Source: Micromonospora noduli
GTDB taxonomy: Bacteria > Actinomycetota > Actinomycetes > Mycobacteriales > Micromonosporaceae
Length of the DNA stretch: 64,000 bases
Direction: 5' to 3'
Assembly (NCBI RefSeq): GCF_003264365.1
Contig: NZ_PYAK01000006.1
Span: 62,001 to 126,000 of the forward strand
Shown: positions 14,128 through 27,296 of the stretch, in pieces
How positions within the stretch are numbered: position 1 is the stretch's first letter
Layout of the letters: every line of letters begins with the position of its first letter
The notes under the pieces: generated by a model
The model's database searches: none
Told to the model about the DNA's origin: nothing
What the model saw: only the letters and a program-made list of their open reading frames with translations
Position numbers and translations under genes: made by a program

Positions 14128-15852
14128 TCACAATGCAACGATCGCCGCAGTCTCCGCCGGCAGCTGGATCCGGTCCCGCATGACGGTGACCCCCTCCCCC
14201 GTAGCCAGCAGCACCCGCCGAGCCACCCCAGGCAGCGAAACCCCCTGCCCCCGCCCAGCCAGGTTCGCCACCACAAGCGTATCCCCCCGCCGCATCACCA
14301 AAAACTGGTCCCCGTGCTGCACAGAAACAGCGTTCAACCGAGGATCCGAGAGATCCGGCAGAGACCGCCGCAGCGCGATCAACCGCTGGTAAAAAGCCAA
14401 CATCTCCCGATGCTCAGGCTTGTCCAGCTCGGCCCAGTCCAACCGCGACCGCACGAACGTCTCCGGGTCCTGCGGGTCGGGCACGTCCCCTTCCGGCCAC
14501 CCGTGCGCAGCGAACTCCCGCCGCCGCCCGGTCCGCACCGCAGAGGCCAACTCCGGCTCCGGGTGCGAGGTGAAGAACTGCCAGGGCGTCGAGGCGGCCC
14601 ACTCCTCCCCCATGAACAGCATCGGAGTGAACGGCGCCGTCAACAGCAGCACAGCCCCAACGCGGAGCAGCGAAGGCGAGAGAGAAGCCGAGATCCGATC
14701 CCCGGTAGCCCGGTTGCCGATCTGGTCGTGGTTCTGCAGGTACGCCACGAACCGGTGCCCCGGCACCCGAGGATCAACAGGTCGCCCATGGTGCCGGTTC
14801 CGGAAGCTCGACCAGGTCCCCGCGTGGAAGAACCCGCCGGTCAACACATCAGACAACGTCTCCAAGGACCCGAAGTCCCCGTAGTACCCCTGCCGCTCCC
14901 CCGTCAGCAACGTGTGCAGTGCGTGGTGCGCGTCGTCGTTCCACTGCGCGTGCAGGCCGAACCCACCAGCCTCCCGAGGCGTGATGAGCCGCGGATCGTT
15001 GAGGTCCGATTCGGCGATCAGCGACAACGGCCGCCCCAGGTGCGTCGACAGCGACTCGACCTCGATGGCCAACTCTTCGAGCAGAGGCACCGCCCGCGAG
15101 TCGGGCAGCGCGTGCACAGCATCCAACCGCAGCCCGTCGACGTGGTAGTCGCGCAGCCACATGAGCACGCTGTCGATGATGTAGCGGCGTACCTCGTCGG
15201 AGTGCGGGCCGTCCAGGTTGATCGAGCGACCCCAACTGTTGCTCTGCTCGGCGAGGTAGGGCCCGAACCGCGGCGCGTAGGCCCCGGAGGGCCCGAAATG
15301 GTTGTAGACAACGTCGAGGATCACCCCCAGGCCGCGAGCGTGGGCGGCGTCGACGAACCGTTTCAGGCCGTCGGGGCCGCCGTAGGGCTCGTGTGGGGCG
15401 TACCAGCAGACGCCGTCGTACCCCCAGTTGTGTTCGCCGTTGAAGGCGTTCACCGGGAGCAGTTCGATCAGGTCGACGCCCAGTGACACCAGGTGGTCGA
15501 GGCGGTCGATGGCCGCGTCGAAGGTGCCTTCCGGGGTGAAGGTGCCGATGTGCAGCTCGTAGAGGATGCTGCCGGGCAGTTGCCGGCCGGTCCACGCGCT
15601 GTCGGACCACGCGAATTCGGCGTGGTCGTAGCGGCGGCTCGGCCCGTGCACTCCCGCAGGCTGCCACGGTGACCGGGGGTCGGGCAGTGGGGTTTCGTCG
15701 TCGTTCAGCAGAAAGGAGTAGTCGAGGCCGGCGTCGGGCACCTCGACCTGCCACCAGCCGTCGGCGGCGGCGCGCATCTCGTGGTCGGCGTCGCCGGCCA
15801 GGCGCAGCCGCACCCGCTCGGCGTCCGGCGCCCACACGCTGAATTCGGTCAT
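14128..15852 (-). CDS. treZ: malto-oligosyltrehalose trehalohydrolase
   Basis: 574 aa cytoplasmic GH13 enzyme. It releases trehalose from maltooligosyltrehalose, the last step of the TreY-TreZ route from glycogen. An N-terminal CBM48-like module (FSVWAPDAERVRLRLAGD) precedes the barrel. Catalytic residues fit Asp in GLRLDAVHAL (about 245), Glu in LIAESDLNDP (about 282) and Asp in YLQNHDQIGN (about 377). PYGGPDGLKRFVDAAHARGL is typical of TreZ. Third gene of the glgX-treY-treZ operon; its ATG at 15852 overlaps the treY stop (TGATG). A GTG at 15855 is possible. Family length is normal. Confidence 0.96.
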   Translation of the reverse strand: MTEFSVWAPDAERVRLRLAGDADHEMRAAADGWWQVEVPDAGLDYSFLLNDDETPLPDPRSPWQPAGVHGPSRRYDHAEFAWSDSAWTGRQLPGSILYELHIGTFTPEGTFDAAIDRLDHLVSLGVDLIELLPVNAFNGEHNWGYDGVCWYAPHEPYGGPDGLKRFVDAAHARGLGVILDVVYNHFGPSGAYAPRFGPYLAEQSNSWGRSINLDGPHSDEVRRYIIDSVLMWLRDYHVDGLRLDAVHALPDSRAVPLLEELAIEVESLSTHLGRPLSLIAESDLNDPRLITPREAGGFGLHAQWNDDAHHALHTLLTGERQGYYGDFGSLETLSDVLTGGFFHAGTWSSFRNRHHGRPVDPRVPGHRFVAYLQNHDQIGNRATGDRISASLSPSLLRVGAVLLLTAPFTPMLFMGEEWAASTPWQFFTSHPEPELASAVRTGRRREFAAHGWPEGDVPDPQDPETFVRSRLDWAELDKPEHREMLAFYQRLIALRRSLPDLSDPRLNAVSVQHGDQFLVMRRGDTLVVANLAGRGQGVSLPGVARRVLLATGEGVTVMRDRIQLPAETAAIVAL

Positions 15853-18155
15853 CACGCAGCCTCCACGGAAGTGGTGGAAGGAGCCAGCAGAGCCACGGGA
15901 TAGTCGGCCAGAAGGTCGTCCAGAGGGGTCTCCCCGCCACTGTAGACCCGGCCGGTGAACAGGTCCTTCATCTCGTGAACGGGAAGTGACAGAGCTGTGT
16001 CACACCACCCACCGGCGCGTGCCAGACCCAGCGGCAGCCGGGTCGCCACGGCGATCGCGCCACCCCGGTCGAAGGCCACCACGTGCCGGCCCACCCGCCC
16101 GTGCGCCGGCACCGGCCGGTAGGTGGTGAACAGCTCCGGGTGCGCCCTCCGCAGCCGCAGGGTCCGCGACACGACGAGCAGCTTCGCCGCTCCGTCGGTG
16201 TCGACCGGGGGACGCCAGCCGCCGTCGATGCGTGCCAGCAACTCTCGGCGTACGTCGAAGTCGACCGGGCGGCGGTTGTCCGGGTCGACGAGGGAGTTGT
16301 CCCACAGCTCGGTGCCCTGGTAGGTGTCCGGCACCCCGGGCATGGTGAGTTGGATCAGCTTCTGCCCGAGCGAGTTGCACCAGCCGGCCGGGGTGATCGC
16401 GGCGGCGAGTTCGGTCAGCTCGTCGTGCAGGCTCGGGTCGTCGTACATCTGGTCGACAAGGGTGTGCACTGCTTGCTCGAAGGCCGGGTCGGGGTCCGCC
16501 CAACTGGTCGAGGCCCCGGCTTCCCGGGCCGCCTTCTCGACGTACGCGTGCAGCCGTTCCCGCTCGATCGGCCACGCGCCGACGGCGGTCTGCCAGAGCA
16601 GGTGGGCGAAGGCCGGGTCGGGCAGCGGCGCGTACTCCATCCAGGCTTTGACCTGCTCGGCCCAGCGGCCCGGGATCTCGCTGAGCACGGCGAGGCGGGC
16701 GCGGACATCCTCGCTGCGTTTGGTGTCGTGGGTGGAGACGGTGGTCATGCTGGCCGGCCAGCGGACCTGTTGGGCGGTGGCGAAGCGGTGGAACTCCGCG
16801 GGCGGCACCCCGAAGCGGGTGGGGCTGTCGCCGACCTCGTTGAGCGCCACGAACCGGGTCCACCGGTAGAAGGCGGTGTCCTCCACGCCCTTGGCCATCA
16901 CCGCGCCGGTGAGCTGCGGGAACCGCATGCCCAGCTCGTCGTTGGGGTTGCGCAGCCGGCGGGTGACAGCGTCCAGGGCGGCGGCCAGGTCGGGCCGGCG
17001 GCGGCCGGCCTCGGAGCGGGCGGCGGCGAGGTGCCGGGCGCCGTACGGCGGGTAGCCCCGGTAGACGTCGAACGCGGCGGCAATCTCGGCGAGCGCCGCG
17101 CGGGCCTGCTCGGTGGGCACCTCGGGGGCGAGGGCGGCCAGCCGGGTCAGCTCGGCGGCGAGCAGCTGGGTGGCGGCGGCCAGTTTGGTGGTGTGGGTCA
17201 GGTCCTCCCAGGAGGTGTGCTGCCCGGTGAGGCGGTTGTCCAGTGCGGTGAAGTCACCCTCGGCGTCGATGTCGATGAAGAGCCCACCGACCATGGCAAG
17301 GGCGTCGTAGCCAGTGGTGCCGTCCACCGGCCAGTCCGGCAGTTCCTCGCCGTACTCCAGGATCTTCTCCACCACGAGCCAGGCGTCCGGTGCGGCCTCC
17401 CGCAACCGGGCCAGGTAGCCGACCGGGTCGCGCAGGCCGTCCGGGTGGTCGACGCGGATGCCGTCGACCTCCCCGGCGGCGGCCCAGCGCAGGATCAGCT
17501 CGTGGGTGGCGGCGAAGACCGCCGGGTCCTCCACGCGCAGACCCGCCAGGCCCGCGATGGCGAAGAACCGGCGGTACGTCAGCTCGGCGTCACCGCGTCG
17601 CCAGGAGACCAGCTCGTAGTGCTGCCGGTCGTGCACCTCCCGGGCGCTGCCGTCGCCGGTGCCGTCGGCGATCGGGAAGCGGTGCTCGTGGTAGCGCAGC
17701 TCCCCGTCGACCACCTTGAGGTCGTCGAGGGCGGCCGGGTCGTCGCCCAGCACCGGCAGCAGCAGCCGGCCCCGGTCCCAGTCGATGTCGAACCAGTCGG
17801 CGTACGCCGAGTCGCGCCCTCGGCGGAGCACGTCCCACCAGGCGGGGTTGGCGGCCGGGACGGCGACCCCGGCGTGGTTGGGCACGATGTCGACGACCAG
17901 GCCGAGCCGCTTGTCGCGCAGGGCGGCCAGCAGCCGCTGCCGGGCGGCCTCCCCGCCCAGCTCCGGGTTGACGGCCCGGTGGTCGACCACGTCGTAGCCG
18001 TGCTGGGAGCCGGGGGTGGCGGTCAGCAGCGGGGCGCTGTAGAGGTGGCTGACGCCGAGGTCGTCCAGGTAGTCGACGATCGCGGCGGTGGCGTCCAGGT
18101 CGAAGCCGGGGCGGACCTGGATCCGGTAGGTGGCAGTGGGAGGGGTGGCCGGCAT
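15852..18155 (-). CDS. treY: maltooligosyltrehalose synthase
   Basis: 767 aa GH13 enzyme. It isomerises the reducing-end alpha-1,4 bond of maltodextrin to an alpha,alpha-1,1 bond. The N-terminus (TYRIQVRPGFDLDATAAIVDYL) and HLYSAPLLTATPGSQHGYDV are diagnostic. Catalytic candidates are Asp in GIRVDHPDGLRDP, Glu in LVVEKILEYGEELP and Asp in VSTHDTKRSEDVRAR. Middle gene of the operon, 1 nt after glgX and overlapping treZ. Length as expected. Confidence 0.96.
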   Translation of the reverse strand: MPATPPTATYRIQVRPGFDLDATAAIVDYLDDLGVSHLYSAPLLTATPGSQHGYDVVDHRAVNPELGGEAARQRLLAALRDKRLGLVVDIVPNHAGVAVPAANPAWWDVLRRGRDSAYADWFDIDWDRGRLLLPVLGDDPAALDDLKVVDGELRYHEHRFPIADGTGDGSAREVHDRQHYELVSWRRGDAELTYRRFFAIAGLAGLRVEDPAVFAATHELILRWAAAGEVDGIRVDHPDGLRDPVGYLARLREAAPDAWLVVEKILEYGEELPDWPVDGTTGYDALAMVGGLFIDIDAEGDFTALDNRLTGQHTSWEDLTHTTKLAAATQLLAAELTRLAALAPEVPTEQARAALAEIAAAFDVYRGYPPYGARHLAAARSEAGRRRPDLAAALDAVTRRLRNPNDELGMRFPQLTGAVMAKGVEDTAFYRWTRFVALNEVGDSPTRFGVPPAEFHRFATAQQVRWPASMTTVSTHDTKRSEDVRARLAVLSEIPGRWAEQVKAWMEYAPLPDPAFAHLLWQTAVGAWPIERERLHAYVEKAAREAGASTSWADPDPAFEQAVHTLVDQMYDDPSLHDELTELAAAITPAGWCNSLGQKLIQLTMPGVPDTYQGTELWDNSLVDPDNRRPVDFDVRRELLARIDGGWRPPVDTDGAAKLLVVSRTLRLRRAHPELFTTYRPVPAHGRVGRHVVAFDRGGAIAVATRLPLGLARAGGWCDTALSLPVHEMKDLFTGRVYSGGETPLDDLLADYPVALLAPSTTSVEAA

Positions 18156-18156
18156 G

Positions 18157-20274
<2,118 letters not shown>

Positions 20275-20589
20275 GTCGCTCCTTAGACCATGGTTATGTG
20301 CGCACCGGCCGAGATCGCCCGCGCGCACGCAGGTAGTGCCCCCGGCCCGGACGCGCCAATCCATCCTTTCAGGCGGTGGGCGAAAACCGCCCGTCTGATG
20401 CGCGCTACACCGATCGGGTGTCCTCCGTCACGATGACCCTTTTCGAGATGCGTTCTCGGGTCCGATGCACTTTCCTTGACCGGGGACAAGCGTTCGCGCG
20501 TGCCCGCCAGGCCCTCGGCCACTCCTTACACCTCTCGCTCCGCCGCCACTGACGCCGGCGCGTACCACCATGCATGGACGGAGATTGAT
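20275..20589. other. divergent regulatory region, glgX / glycosyltransferase
   Basis: 315 bp without a gene. It must hold both promoters. Visible items are GGGCGAAAACCGCCC (a short hairpin) near 20377, an imperfect palindrome ACACCGATCGGGTGT near 20406, and a plus-strand TTGACC near 20475. None can be tied to a known regulator. Confidence 0.4.
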
Positions 20590-22026
20590 GTGACACTGCG
20601 GGTCGACGAGCAGCTCCCTGCCACCAAGGACCGGGCCCACCGGCCCACAGTGACCTCCCGGCCCCCCGCGCAGTCCGGTCCCACCGCGCAGCCCGGCACG
20701 CCCGTGCCGGCGCAGTCCGGCCCCGGGGTGCCCCCGCAGACCCGCCGCATCCTCATGCTGTCCTGGGAGTACCCGCCGGTGCTCGTCGGCGGTCTCGGTC
20801 GACACGTGCACGCCCTCTCCGTCGCCCTCGCCGCCGCCGGCCACGAGGTCACCGTCGTCACCCGCCACTCAGAGGGCGCGCCCCTGGAGGAGTACGCCGA
20901 CGGCGTACGCATCCTGCGCGCCCCCGAGGACCCCGTCACCTTCCCCCTCGCCACCGGCTCGCTGCTGGCCTGGACCATGGCCTTCAACCACACCCTCACC
21001 CGCACCGCCCTGCGCGCCACCCAGGCCGGCTCCTACGACGTCATCCACGCCCACGACTGGCTCGTCGCGCACACCGCGATGACGTTGCGCGACCACCTGG
21101 ACATCCCGCTGGTCAGCACGATCCACGCCACCGAGGCCGGTCGGCACCAGGGCTGGCTGCCGGAGGAGATGAACCGCACCATCCACGGCGTCGAGCAGTG
21201 GCTCAGCAGCGAGTCCAACCGGGTGATCGTCTGCTCCGGTTACATGCGCGACGAGGTGAACGCTCTCTTCGGCGTACCGGCCGGGCGGGTCGACGTGGTC
21301 GCCAACGGCGTGGAGCCACACCGCTGGCGGGTGCCCGCGCGTGCCGTGGCCGCCGCCCGCGCCCGCTTCGCCGGGAACGGCCCGCTGGTCACCTTCGCCG
21401 GGCGCCTGGTGTACGAGAAGGGCGTCCAGCACCTGATCGCCGCACTCCCCCGGCTGCGCGAGCGGCACCCCGGCCTGCGTGCCGTGATCGCGGGTGACGG
21501 CCCGTACCGCGCCGAGTTGGAGGCCGAGGTGCACCGCCGCGGCCTCGGCGGCATGGTCACCATGCCGGGCTTCCTGGGCGGCACCGACCTGCCGGCGCTG
21601 ATGGCCGCGTCCGACTGCTTCGCCGTGCCGAGCATCTACGAGCCGTTCGGCATGGTCGCCCTGGAAGGCGCCGCGGCCGGCGCTCCCCTCGCAGTCGCCG
21701 CCACCGGTGGCCTCGGCGAGATCGTCGAGCCGGGCGTCACCGGGATGACCTTCCGCCCACACGACCCGGACAGCCTGACCGACGCCGTGGACGCGCTGCT
21801 GTCGGATGCCGACCGTTCCCGCGTCATGGCCCGCCGCGCCCGCCGGATGGTCCACGACCAGTACGGCTGGGCCGCGATCGCCCAACGCACCGCCGCCAGT
21901 TACGCCGCCGCCATCCACCACGACGCCGCGTTCACCGCCGAGCGCGCCGAGCAGCGGATGTCGCAGGGTCGCGCCCTTCCGGCGCTGCCCGAGGGCAACC
22001 TGCTCGCCGCCGCCGGCCTGCGCTGA
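20590..22026 (+). CDS. GT4 alpha-glucan glycosyltransferase, Rv3032-like
   Basis: 478 aa GT-B enzyme. ILMLSWEYPPVLVGGLGRHV, then HALSVALAAAGHEVTVVTR, is the start of the Mycobacterium Rv3032-type alpha-1,4-glucosyltransferase used for glycogen and methylglucose polysaccharide. YDVIHAHDWLVAHTAM, VSTIHATEAGRHQGW, FAGRLVYEKGVQHLI and the donor-binding motif SIYEPFGMVALEGAAAGAPL also match. Its place beside glgX-treY-treZ supports glucan elongation. GTG 20590 with upstream GGAG is chosen; the first 45 residues are a Pro/Gln-rich extension absent from Rv3032. It ends near a convergent citrate synthase gene. Confidence 0.88.
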   Translation: MTLRVDEQLPATKDRAHRPTVTSRPPAQSGPTAQPGTPVPAQSGPGVPPQTRRILMLSWEYPPVLVGGLGRHVHALSVALAAAGHEVTVVTRHSEGAPLEEYADGVRILRAPEDPVTFPLATGSLLAWTMAFNHTLTRTALRATQAGSYDVIHAHDWLVAHTAMTLRDHLDIPLVSTIHATEAGRHQGWLPEEMNRTIHGVEQWLSSESNRVIVCSGYMRDEVNALFGVPAGRVDVVANGVEPHRWRVPARAVAAARARFAGNGPLVTFAGRLVYEKGVQHLIAALPRLRERHPGLRAVIAGDGPYRAELEAEVHRRGLGGMVTMPGFLGGTDLPALMAASDCFAVPSIYEPFGMVALEGAAAGAPLAVAATGGLGEIVEPGVTGMTFRPHDPDSLTDAVDALLSDADRSRVMARRARRMVHDQYGWAAIAQRTAASYAAAIHHDAAFTAERAEQRMSQGRALPALPEGNLLAAAGLR

Positions 22027-22044
22027 CCCTCGCCGTCCAGGCCC

Positions 22045-22130
22045 GATTCCGGCTCGGCCCGGACTCGGGCCCGGACTCGGGCTGGGCTCGGGCTCGGGCT
22101 TGGCTCGGGGCCTGGCTCGGGCTCGGGCGG
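22045..22130. repeat. degenerate GGGCTC/GGACTC tandem repeats
   Basis: About 14 irregular copies of GGGCTC or GGACTC-type hexamers just after the glycosyltransferase gene. Probably slippage-generated; no coding or structural signal. Confidence 0.6.
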
Positions 22131-22134
22131 GGTT

Positions 22135-22200
22135 GATCGACTCGGTTTTCTTGATGTCGGGGTGTCCCAGTGCTAGGGATGCCCCGACTTGCGGTTGATC
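22135..22200. repeat. palindromic repeat, family A copy 2
   Basis: Starts GATCGACTCGG, with inner arms GTCGGGGTGTCCC (22156-22168) / GGGATGCCCCGAC (22176-22188), one mismatch, and continues to a second GATCGACTCGG that begins copy 3. Same ends and inner motif as 3071-3146. Confidence 0.75.
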
Positions 22201-22271
22201 GACTCGGCTTCCTGAAAGTCGGGGGGTCCCGGCACGAGGAACACCGCGCTTTCAAGGAACCCGAGTCGATC
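22197..22271. repeat. palindromic repeat, family A copy 3
   Basis: Outer arms GATCGACTCGG (22197-22207) and CCGAGTCGATC (22261-22271) are perfect. The inner region (TTCCTGAAAGTCGGGGGGTC against ACCGCGCTTTCAAGGAA) is imperfect. Tandem with copy 2 and between convergent genes. Confidence 0.8.
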
Positions 22272-22307
22272 ATGCCGGGACGGGGCAGCTCGGCGCGCGG
22301 AAACGCG

Positions 22308-22340
22308 GCAGGCCGCCGACCCGGAGGGTCGACGGCCTGC
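22308..22340. terminator. terminator between the glycosyltransferase and citrate synthase genes
   Basis: 15-bp stem GCAGGCCGCCGACCC / GGGTCGACGGCCTGC with one mismatch and a GGA loop, 19 nt before the gltA stop. Likely serves both convergent genes. Confidence 0.75.
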
Positions 22341-22359
22341 TGGCGAAGCGAGGAGCGGG

Positions 22360-23643
<1,284 letters not shown>

Positions 23644-23852
23644 GTGGTTCCTCGCTTCGCCGGCAGATCTACGTTGAATTGCCTTCGCTTCTACCGTAAT
23701 TGCGGCTCGGGGGACAACGCCCGCCGTGGTTCGGCGGTGAGGTATGCGTCACCCGATTCCCGACCGGGCGGCCGGGAAACCCGGTATCCCGTCAGACGGG
23801 ACCGGACCGCACCGCCCCTGGGAGCCAGGCCGGACCGACCCCGGAAGCCGGG

Positions 23853-25856
23853 TCACGACAGGGTGAGGCGTCGCAGCGTACCGTCCGTCGCGACCTGGAA
23901 GACGTCGAGCTGGTTGGTGCCGGCGTGGAACAGCTTGTCGTCGGCGAGCAGCGCGGCGAACCGGCGTCCGCCGGGGTCGGCGGGCACCACCGGGACGACG
24001 GCCCCGATGCGGCCGTTGACGGCGACGGCGAGGAGGGTGCCGTCCGGGATCCGGTCCGGGACGTCGCCCCAGACGAGTGCCGGGAGGGTGCCGGTGTCCG
24101 GGTCCGTGGCGGTGAACGCGGCCAGGTCGGCGACCCGGGCGCTGCCGGCGGCCGGGCCGGCGCGTACCTCGGTGCCGACCAGGGGGTGGGGTGTCGGCAG
24201 GGGCGGCGGGGCGGGCACGCCACCGGGGAAGGTGACCGGTTCGCCGGGGCGGTCGTAGAAGTGCTTCGTACCGTCGGTGCGGGGGGCCTGCCGGGCGGAG
24301 CGGCCGTCGACCCGCCAGGGCAACCGGACGCCGGCCTCGTCGGCCACGGTAGGCAGCAGGTCGACGTGTTCCCAGTTGCGGTCGTCCACCCGGCCGGTCT
24401 GCTGCCGGGGTTCCTTGACGAACGTCGGCACCCAGGCGACCTCGCCGGCGGCGGCCTTGATGGCGTCCATGCCCCGGCCCTGCGCGCCGGCGCGGAAGCT
24501 GACCCCGTGGTCGGCGGTCACCACGACGAGGGCCTGGTCGTAGAGGCCGTTGGCGCGCAGCGTCCGCAGCGTCTCGCCGATCAGCCGGTCGGTGTAGCCG
24601 AGTTGGGCGAGGTGCCGCTGCCGGGCCAGGTCGACCCACCCGGCGCCGTCGTTGGGCAGGTCCTCGGGGGCGTCGTAGCGCGCCCCGGACGGCAGGTACG
24701 CCCACGGTGAGTGCGGCATCAGCAGGTGCAGGAAGTGCAGGGTGGGCCGGGTTGTCGGCTTCAGCCCGGCCAGGAAGCTGGTGAACCGGGCCGGTTGGTT
24801 GTCGTCCAGGCTGTCCCAGCGGAACTTCGGGTCGGCCGGCGCCGGTTCGGCGGCGTCCAGGCCGGCTTCGGCGCGGGTCTGCTCGCGGTAGGAGTCCTCC
24901 GGGTCGACGGCGCTCTCCGTCGGCCCGGCGACCCGGCCGAGCAGCTTGCCGGTCTCCCGGACCAGCACGCCGAGCCCCTGCTCCGGGGTGACCGGCTGCT
25001 CGCAGCGACTGGGCGGGCAGAGCCGCGTGATGCTCTCCTCGGCTCGGATGTCGTACAGGCCGCCGAAGGCGGTGAAGATGTTGTCCGGGTACTGCGAGTA
25101 GTGCGGGGCGACCGGCTTGGCCGGGTAGCGGCCGGTGAGCATCGCCGGCAGCGCGTTGGGCGTCCACCCGCTGACGCCGGTGGAGTTGCGGTACCAGGTG
25201 GAGCTGCCGGCCAGCTCGGCGAAGTGCGGGTACCGCCCGGCGTCGATCTTCCCGTCCACGCCGAGCAGGCTGACCAGTGGCAGCTCGTCGAGGATCAGCA
25301 TGACCACCGGCGGGTGCACTGCCGAGCCCTGCGCGGTGCCGGCCGCACCGCCGTCGCCGCGCGGCAGGACCACCGCCGAGGTGGGCGAGGCGAGCAGGAA
25401 GAGCGCCACGAAGGCCACCGGCCCGGCGGCGGCCAGTCGCAGCACCCGGCCCGGCGCCCGCCACCGCCGGTGCGCGGCCGCGCCGGCGGCTCCGACCAGC
25501 ACTGCCACCAGCAGCAGCGGTACGCCCCGAAGTGGCGTGACGTGTCGGCCCACCTGCACGGCGAGGGCGGCGATCAGCAGCCCGACCAGCGCGGTGTGGG
25601 TGAGGGCGCGGGCGGTCCGGCCGGCCAGTCGGCTGAGCGCGCCGAGCACTGCCACCGCGACTGTGGGGAGCACCGTCACCAGGGCGAGCAGCAGCAGGAT
25701 CTGGGCCGGGTCGGCGCGGTGGAAGAGGAAGAAGTCGGGGCTGCGGCCGAGGACGTCCAGCAGTGGCTGGGTGACCACGAGACCGACCAGCGCGACGATC
25801 TCCAGCAGCCGGCCCAGCTCACCTCGCCAGCCCCGGTCCCACCGCGGTTCAGCCAC
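23853..25856 (-). CDS. membrane-anchored sulfatase-family hydrolase
   Basis: 667 aa. Residues 15-160 hold four or five transmembrane helices (IVALVGLVVTQPLLDVL, LLLLALVTVLPTVAVAVLGAL, VGLLIAALAVQVG, LLLVAVLVGAAGAAA, VAFVALFLLASP). From about 180 an alkaline-phosphatase-fold sulfatase domain faces outward: VVMLILDELPLVSLLGVDG, NSTGVSGWTPNALPAMLTGR (nucleophile Ser/Thr region) and VVVTADHGVSF (metal ligands). Relatives include phosphoglycerol/phosphoethanolamine transferases acting on envelope polymers; a strict sulfatase role is doubtful. GTG 25856 overlaps the methyltransferase stop by 8 nt. Last gene of a three-gene operon. Confidence 0.82.
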   Translation of the reverse strand: MAEPRWDRGWRGELGRLLEIVALVGLVVTQPLLDVLGRSPDFFLFHRADPAQILLLLALVTVLPTVAVAVLGALSRLAGRTARALTHTALVGLLIAALAVQVGRHVTPLRGVPLLLVAVLVGAAGAAAHRRWRAPGRVLRLAAAGPVAFVALFLLASPTSAVVLPRGDGGAAGTAQGSAVHPPVVMLILDELPLVSLLGVDGKIDAGRYPHFAELAGSSTWYRNSTGVSGWTPNALPAMLTGRYPAKPVAPHYSQYPDNIFTAFGGLYDIRAEESITRLCPPSRCEQPVTPEQGLGVLVRETGKLLGRVAGPTESAVDPEDSYREQTRAEAGLDAAEPAPADPKFRWDSLDDNQPARFTSFLAGLKPTTRPTLHFLHLLMPHSPWAYLPSGARYDAPEDLPNDGAGWVDLARQRHLAQLGYTDRLIGETLRTLRANGLYDQALVVVTADHGVSFRAGAQGRGMDAIKAAAGEVAWVPTFVKEPRQQTGRVDDRNWEHVDLLPTVADEAGVRLPWRVDGRSARQAPRTDGTKHFYDRPGEPVTFPGGVPAPPPLPTPHPLVGTEVRAGPAAGSARVADLAAFTATDPDTGTLPALVWGDVPDRIPDGTLLAVAVNGRIGAVVPVVPADPGGRRFAALLADDKLFHAGTNQLDVFQVATDGTLRRLTLS

Positions 25857-27279
25857 CCATCACCGTCCGGTAGAGCGTGCGGGTGCCCGAGGGCAGTTCC
25901 AGCCGGTCGGTGATCCGCCCTCGGGCGGCGAGCAACGTCTCGAAGGTGTCGCGTCGGTAGTCCGGGAAGAGACCGGCCGGCTTGTTGGCCAGCAGCCGCG
26001 TCGCCATCGGGTCCTCCGGGTGGACGAACTCCACCACCACCGCGCCGCCCGGCGCGGTCAGCCCGGCCAGCCAGTCGATGACCTCCGGCAGCGGCACGTT
26101 GCGCCCGATCGCGAGGTGGTGCACCACGGCCAGGGCGAGCACCACATCGGCGGACGCCCGCTCGGCGAAGCCGGCCCGTTCGACGCCCCGCCAGCCGCCA
26201 CCCGGCGAGGGGTCGGCCAGGTCCAGCACCAGCGGCAGGATGCGGCGCTGCCCCTCGGAGCGCAGCTGTCGGTACAGCTCGTCGACGACTGTGGGGTCCT
26301 GCTCGACGGCGACCACGTAGTCGGCGTGCCCGGCTGCGAGCCGGGAGTACCGGCCGTCGTTGGCGCCGAGGTCGAGCACCAGGCGGGGGCGGGTGCCGGC
26401 GGCGACCGCGACGGCCACGAACTGTTCCTTCGCCACCCGGTCGCGGGCCGAGTAGCCGCACGTTCGTTGGTAGTCCGACCAGTGGCTCTCGGGCGGGCGG
26501 CGGTCCAGCTTGCGGACCAGTTTCTCGATGCCGCGTACGGTGGCGAGCAGCAACTCCCGGGAGAAGCCGGCGGCCCGCAGTTGGTCGCGTACGTCGGTGG
26601 TGCTGGCGGCGGCGTTGCTCTGCTGCATGGCGCCGTGCAAATGCAGGTGGGTCAGCACGCCGGGGCGCAGCCGGCGGGCGCCGTTGAACAGTGGCCGCAA
26701 CTCGTCGGCCTCGATGCCGTCGACCCGGGCGCGCAGCCACGGTTGGAAGTCGACGCCCAGGTGGGCGGTGAGCATCAGCGGGTAGAGCACGGTCTGGCAG
26801 AACTGCCGGTAGCCGGCCCACGGTTCGCCGTCCCGGACCGGCTCGAAGGAGCCGATGTCGATGAAGACCGGCTGGGCGCCGCGCCACTGGAGGTTGTACG
26901 CGGAGCCGTCCTTCGTGGTGAAACCCTCGCCGAGCGCGGCGGTCAGGATCTCCAGGTGCAGCAGGGCGGCGTCGCGCAGCATGCTGAACGACCACTCGTA
27001 CGGGTGGGAGACGAACGGGATGCGCTCGTGGCGCAGCACGGCCGCCCACGGCGTTCCGGTCGCGGCCGGAACCAGGGCGGGCGGGGCGTCCTCGGTGGCG
27101 CAGACCTTGCGCGCGGCGACGAGCGCCGGGAAGAACGTGCTGCCGGTCAGTGCCCGCCAGTGCTCGGCGGCCTGGGGGTCCAGCCCGCGCAGCACCTCGT
27201 CGCCGACGTGGAAGACCCGGTTGGCGGGGTCGCGGAAGGAGGCCGGCTCCGGCCGTACCTCGGTGGGTGAGATCGCCAT
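25849..27279 (-). CDS. class I SAM-dependent methyltransferase, large form
   Basis: 476 aa. The Rossmann motif I is LVLDLGANDGRYSRLAA (about residues 300-320), with acidic VVAVEQDP and a later ADVVLALAVVHHL. The N-terminal 280 residues (EWSFSMLRDAALLHLEIL, KDGSAYNLQW, QPVFIDIGSFEP) match the long actinobacterial methyltransferases annotated as nodulation NoeA-related. The start is ATG 27279 (MAISPTEVRPEP). Operon: small membrane protein, this gene, sulfatase-type gene. Probably modifies an envelope glycan; the substrate is unknown. Confidence 0.82.
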   Translation of the reverse strand: MAISPTEVRPEPASFRDPANRVFHVGDEVLRGLDPQAAEHWRALTGSTFFPALVAARKVCATEDAPPALVPAATGTPWAAVLRHERIPFVSHPYEWSFSMLRDAALLHLEILTAALGEGFTTKDGSAYNLQWRGAQPVFIDIGSFEPVRDGEPWAGYRQFCQTVLYPLMLTAHLGVDFQPWLRARVDGIEADELRPLFNGARRLRPGVLTHLHLHGAMQQSNAAASTTDVRDQLRAAGFSRELLLATVRGIEKLVRKLDRRPPESHWSDYQRTCGYSARDRVAKEQFVAVAVAAGTRPRLVLDLGANDGRYSRLAAGHADYVVAVEQDPTVVDELYRQLRSEGQRRILPLVLDLADPSPGGGWRGVERAGFAERASADVVLALAVVHHLAIGRNVPLPEVIDWLAGLTAPGGAVVVEFVHPEDPMATRLLANKPAGLFPDYRRDTFETLLAARGRITDRLELPSGTRTLYRTVMGG

Positions 27280-27296
27280 CGTCGTGGTTGGCCCGC

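Noticed and set aside
22045-22271. CRISPR array
   Set aside because: Repeats are palindromic, unequal in length and without regular spacers or cas genes.
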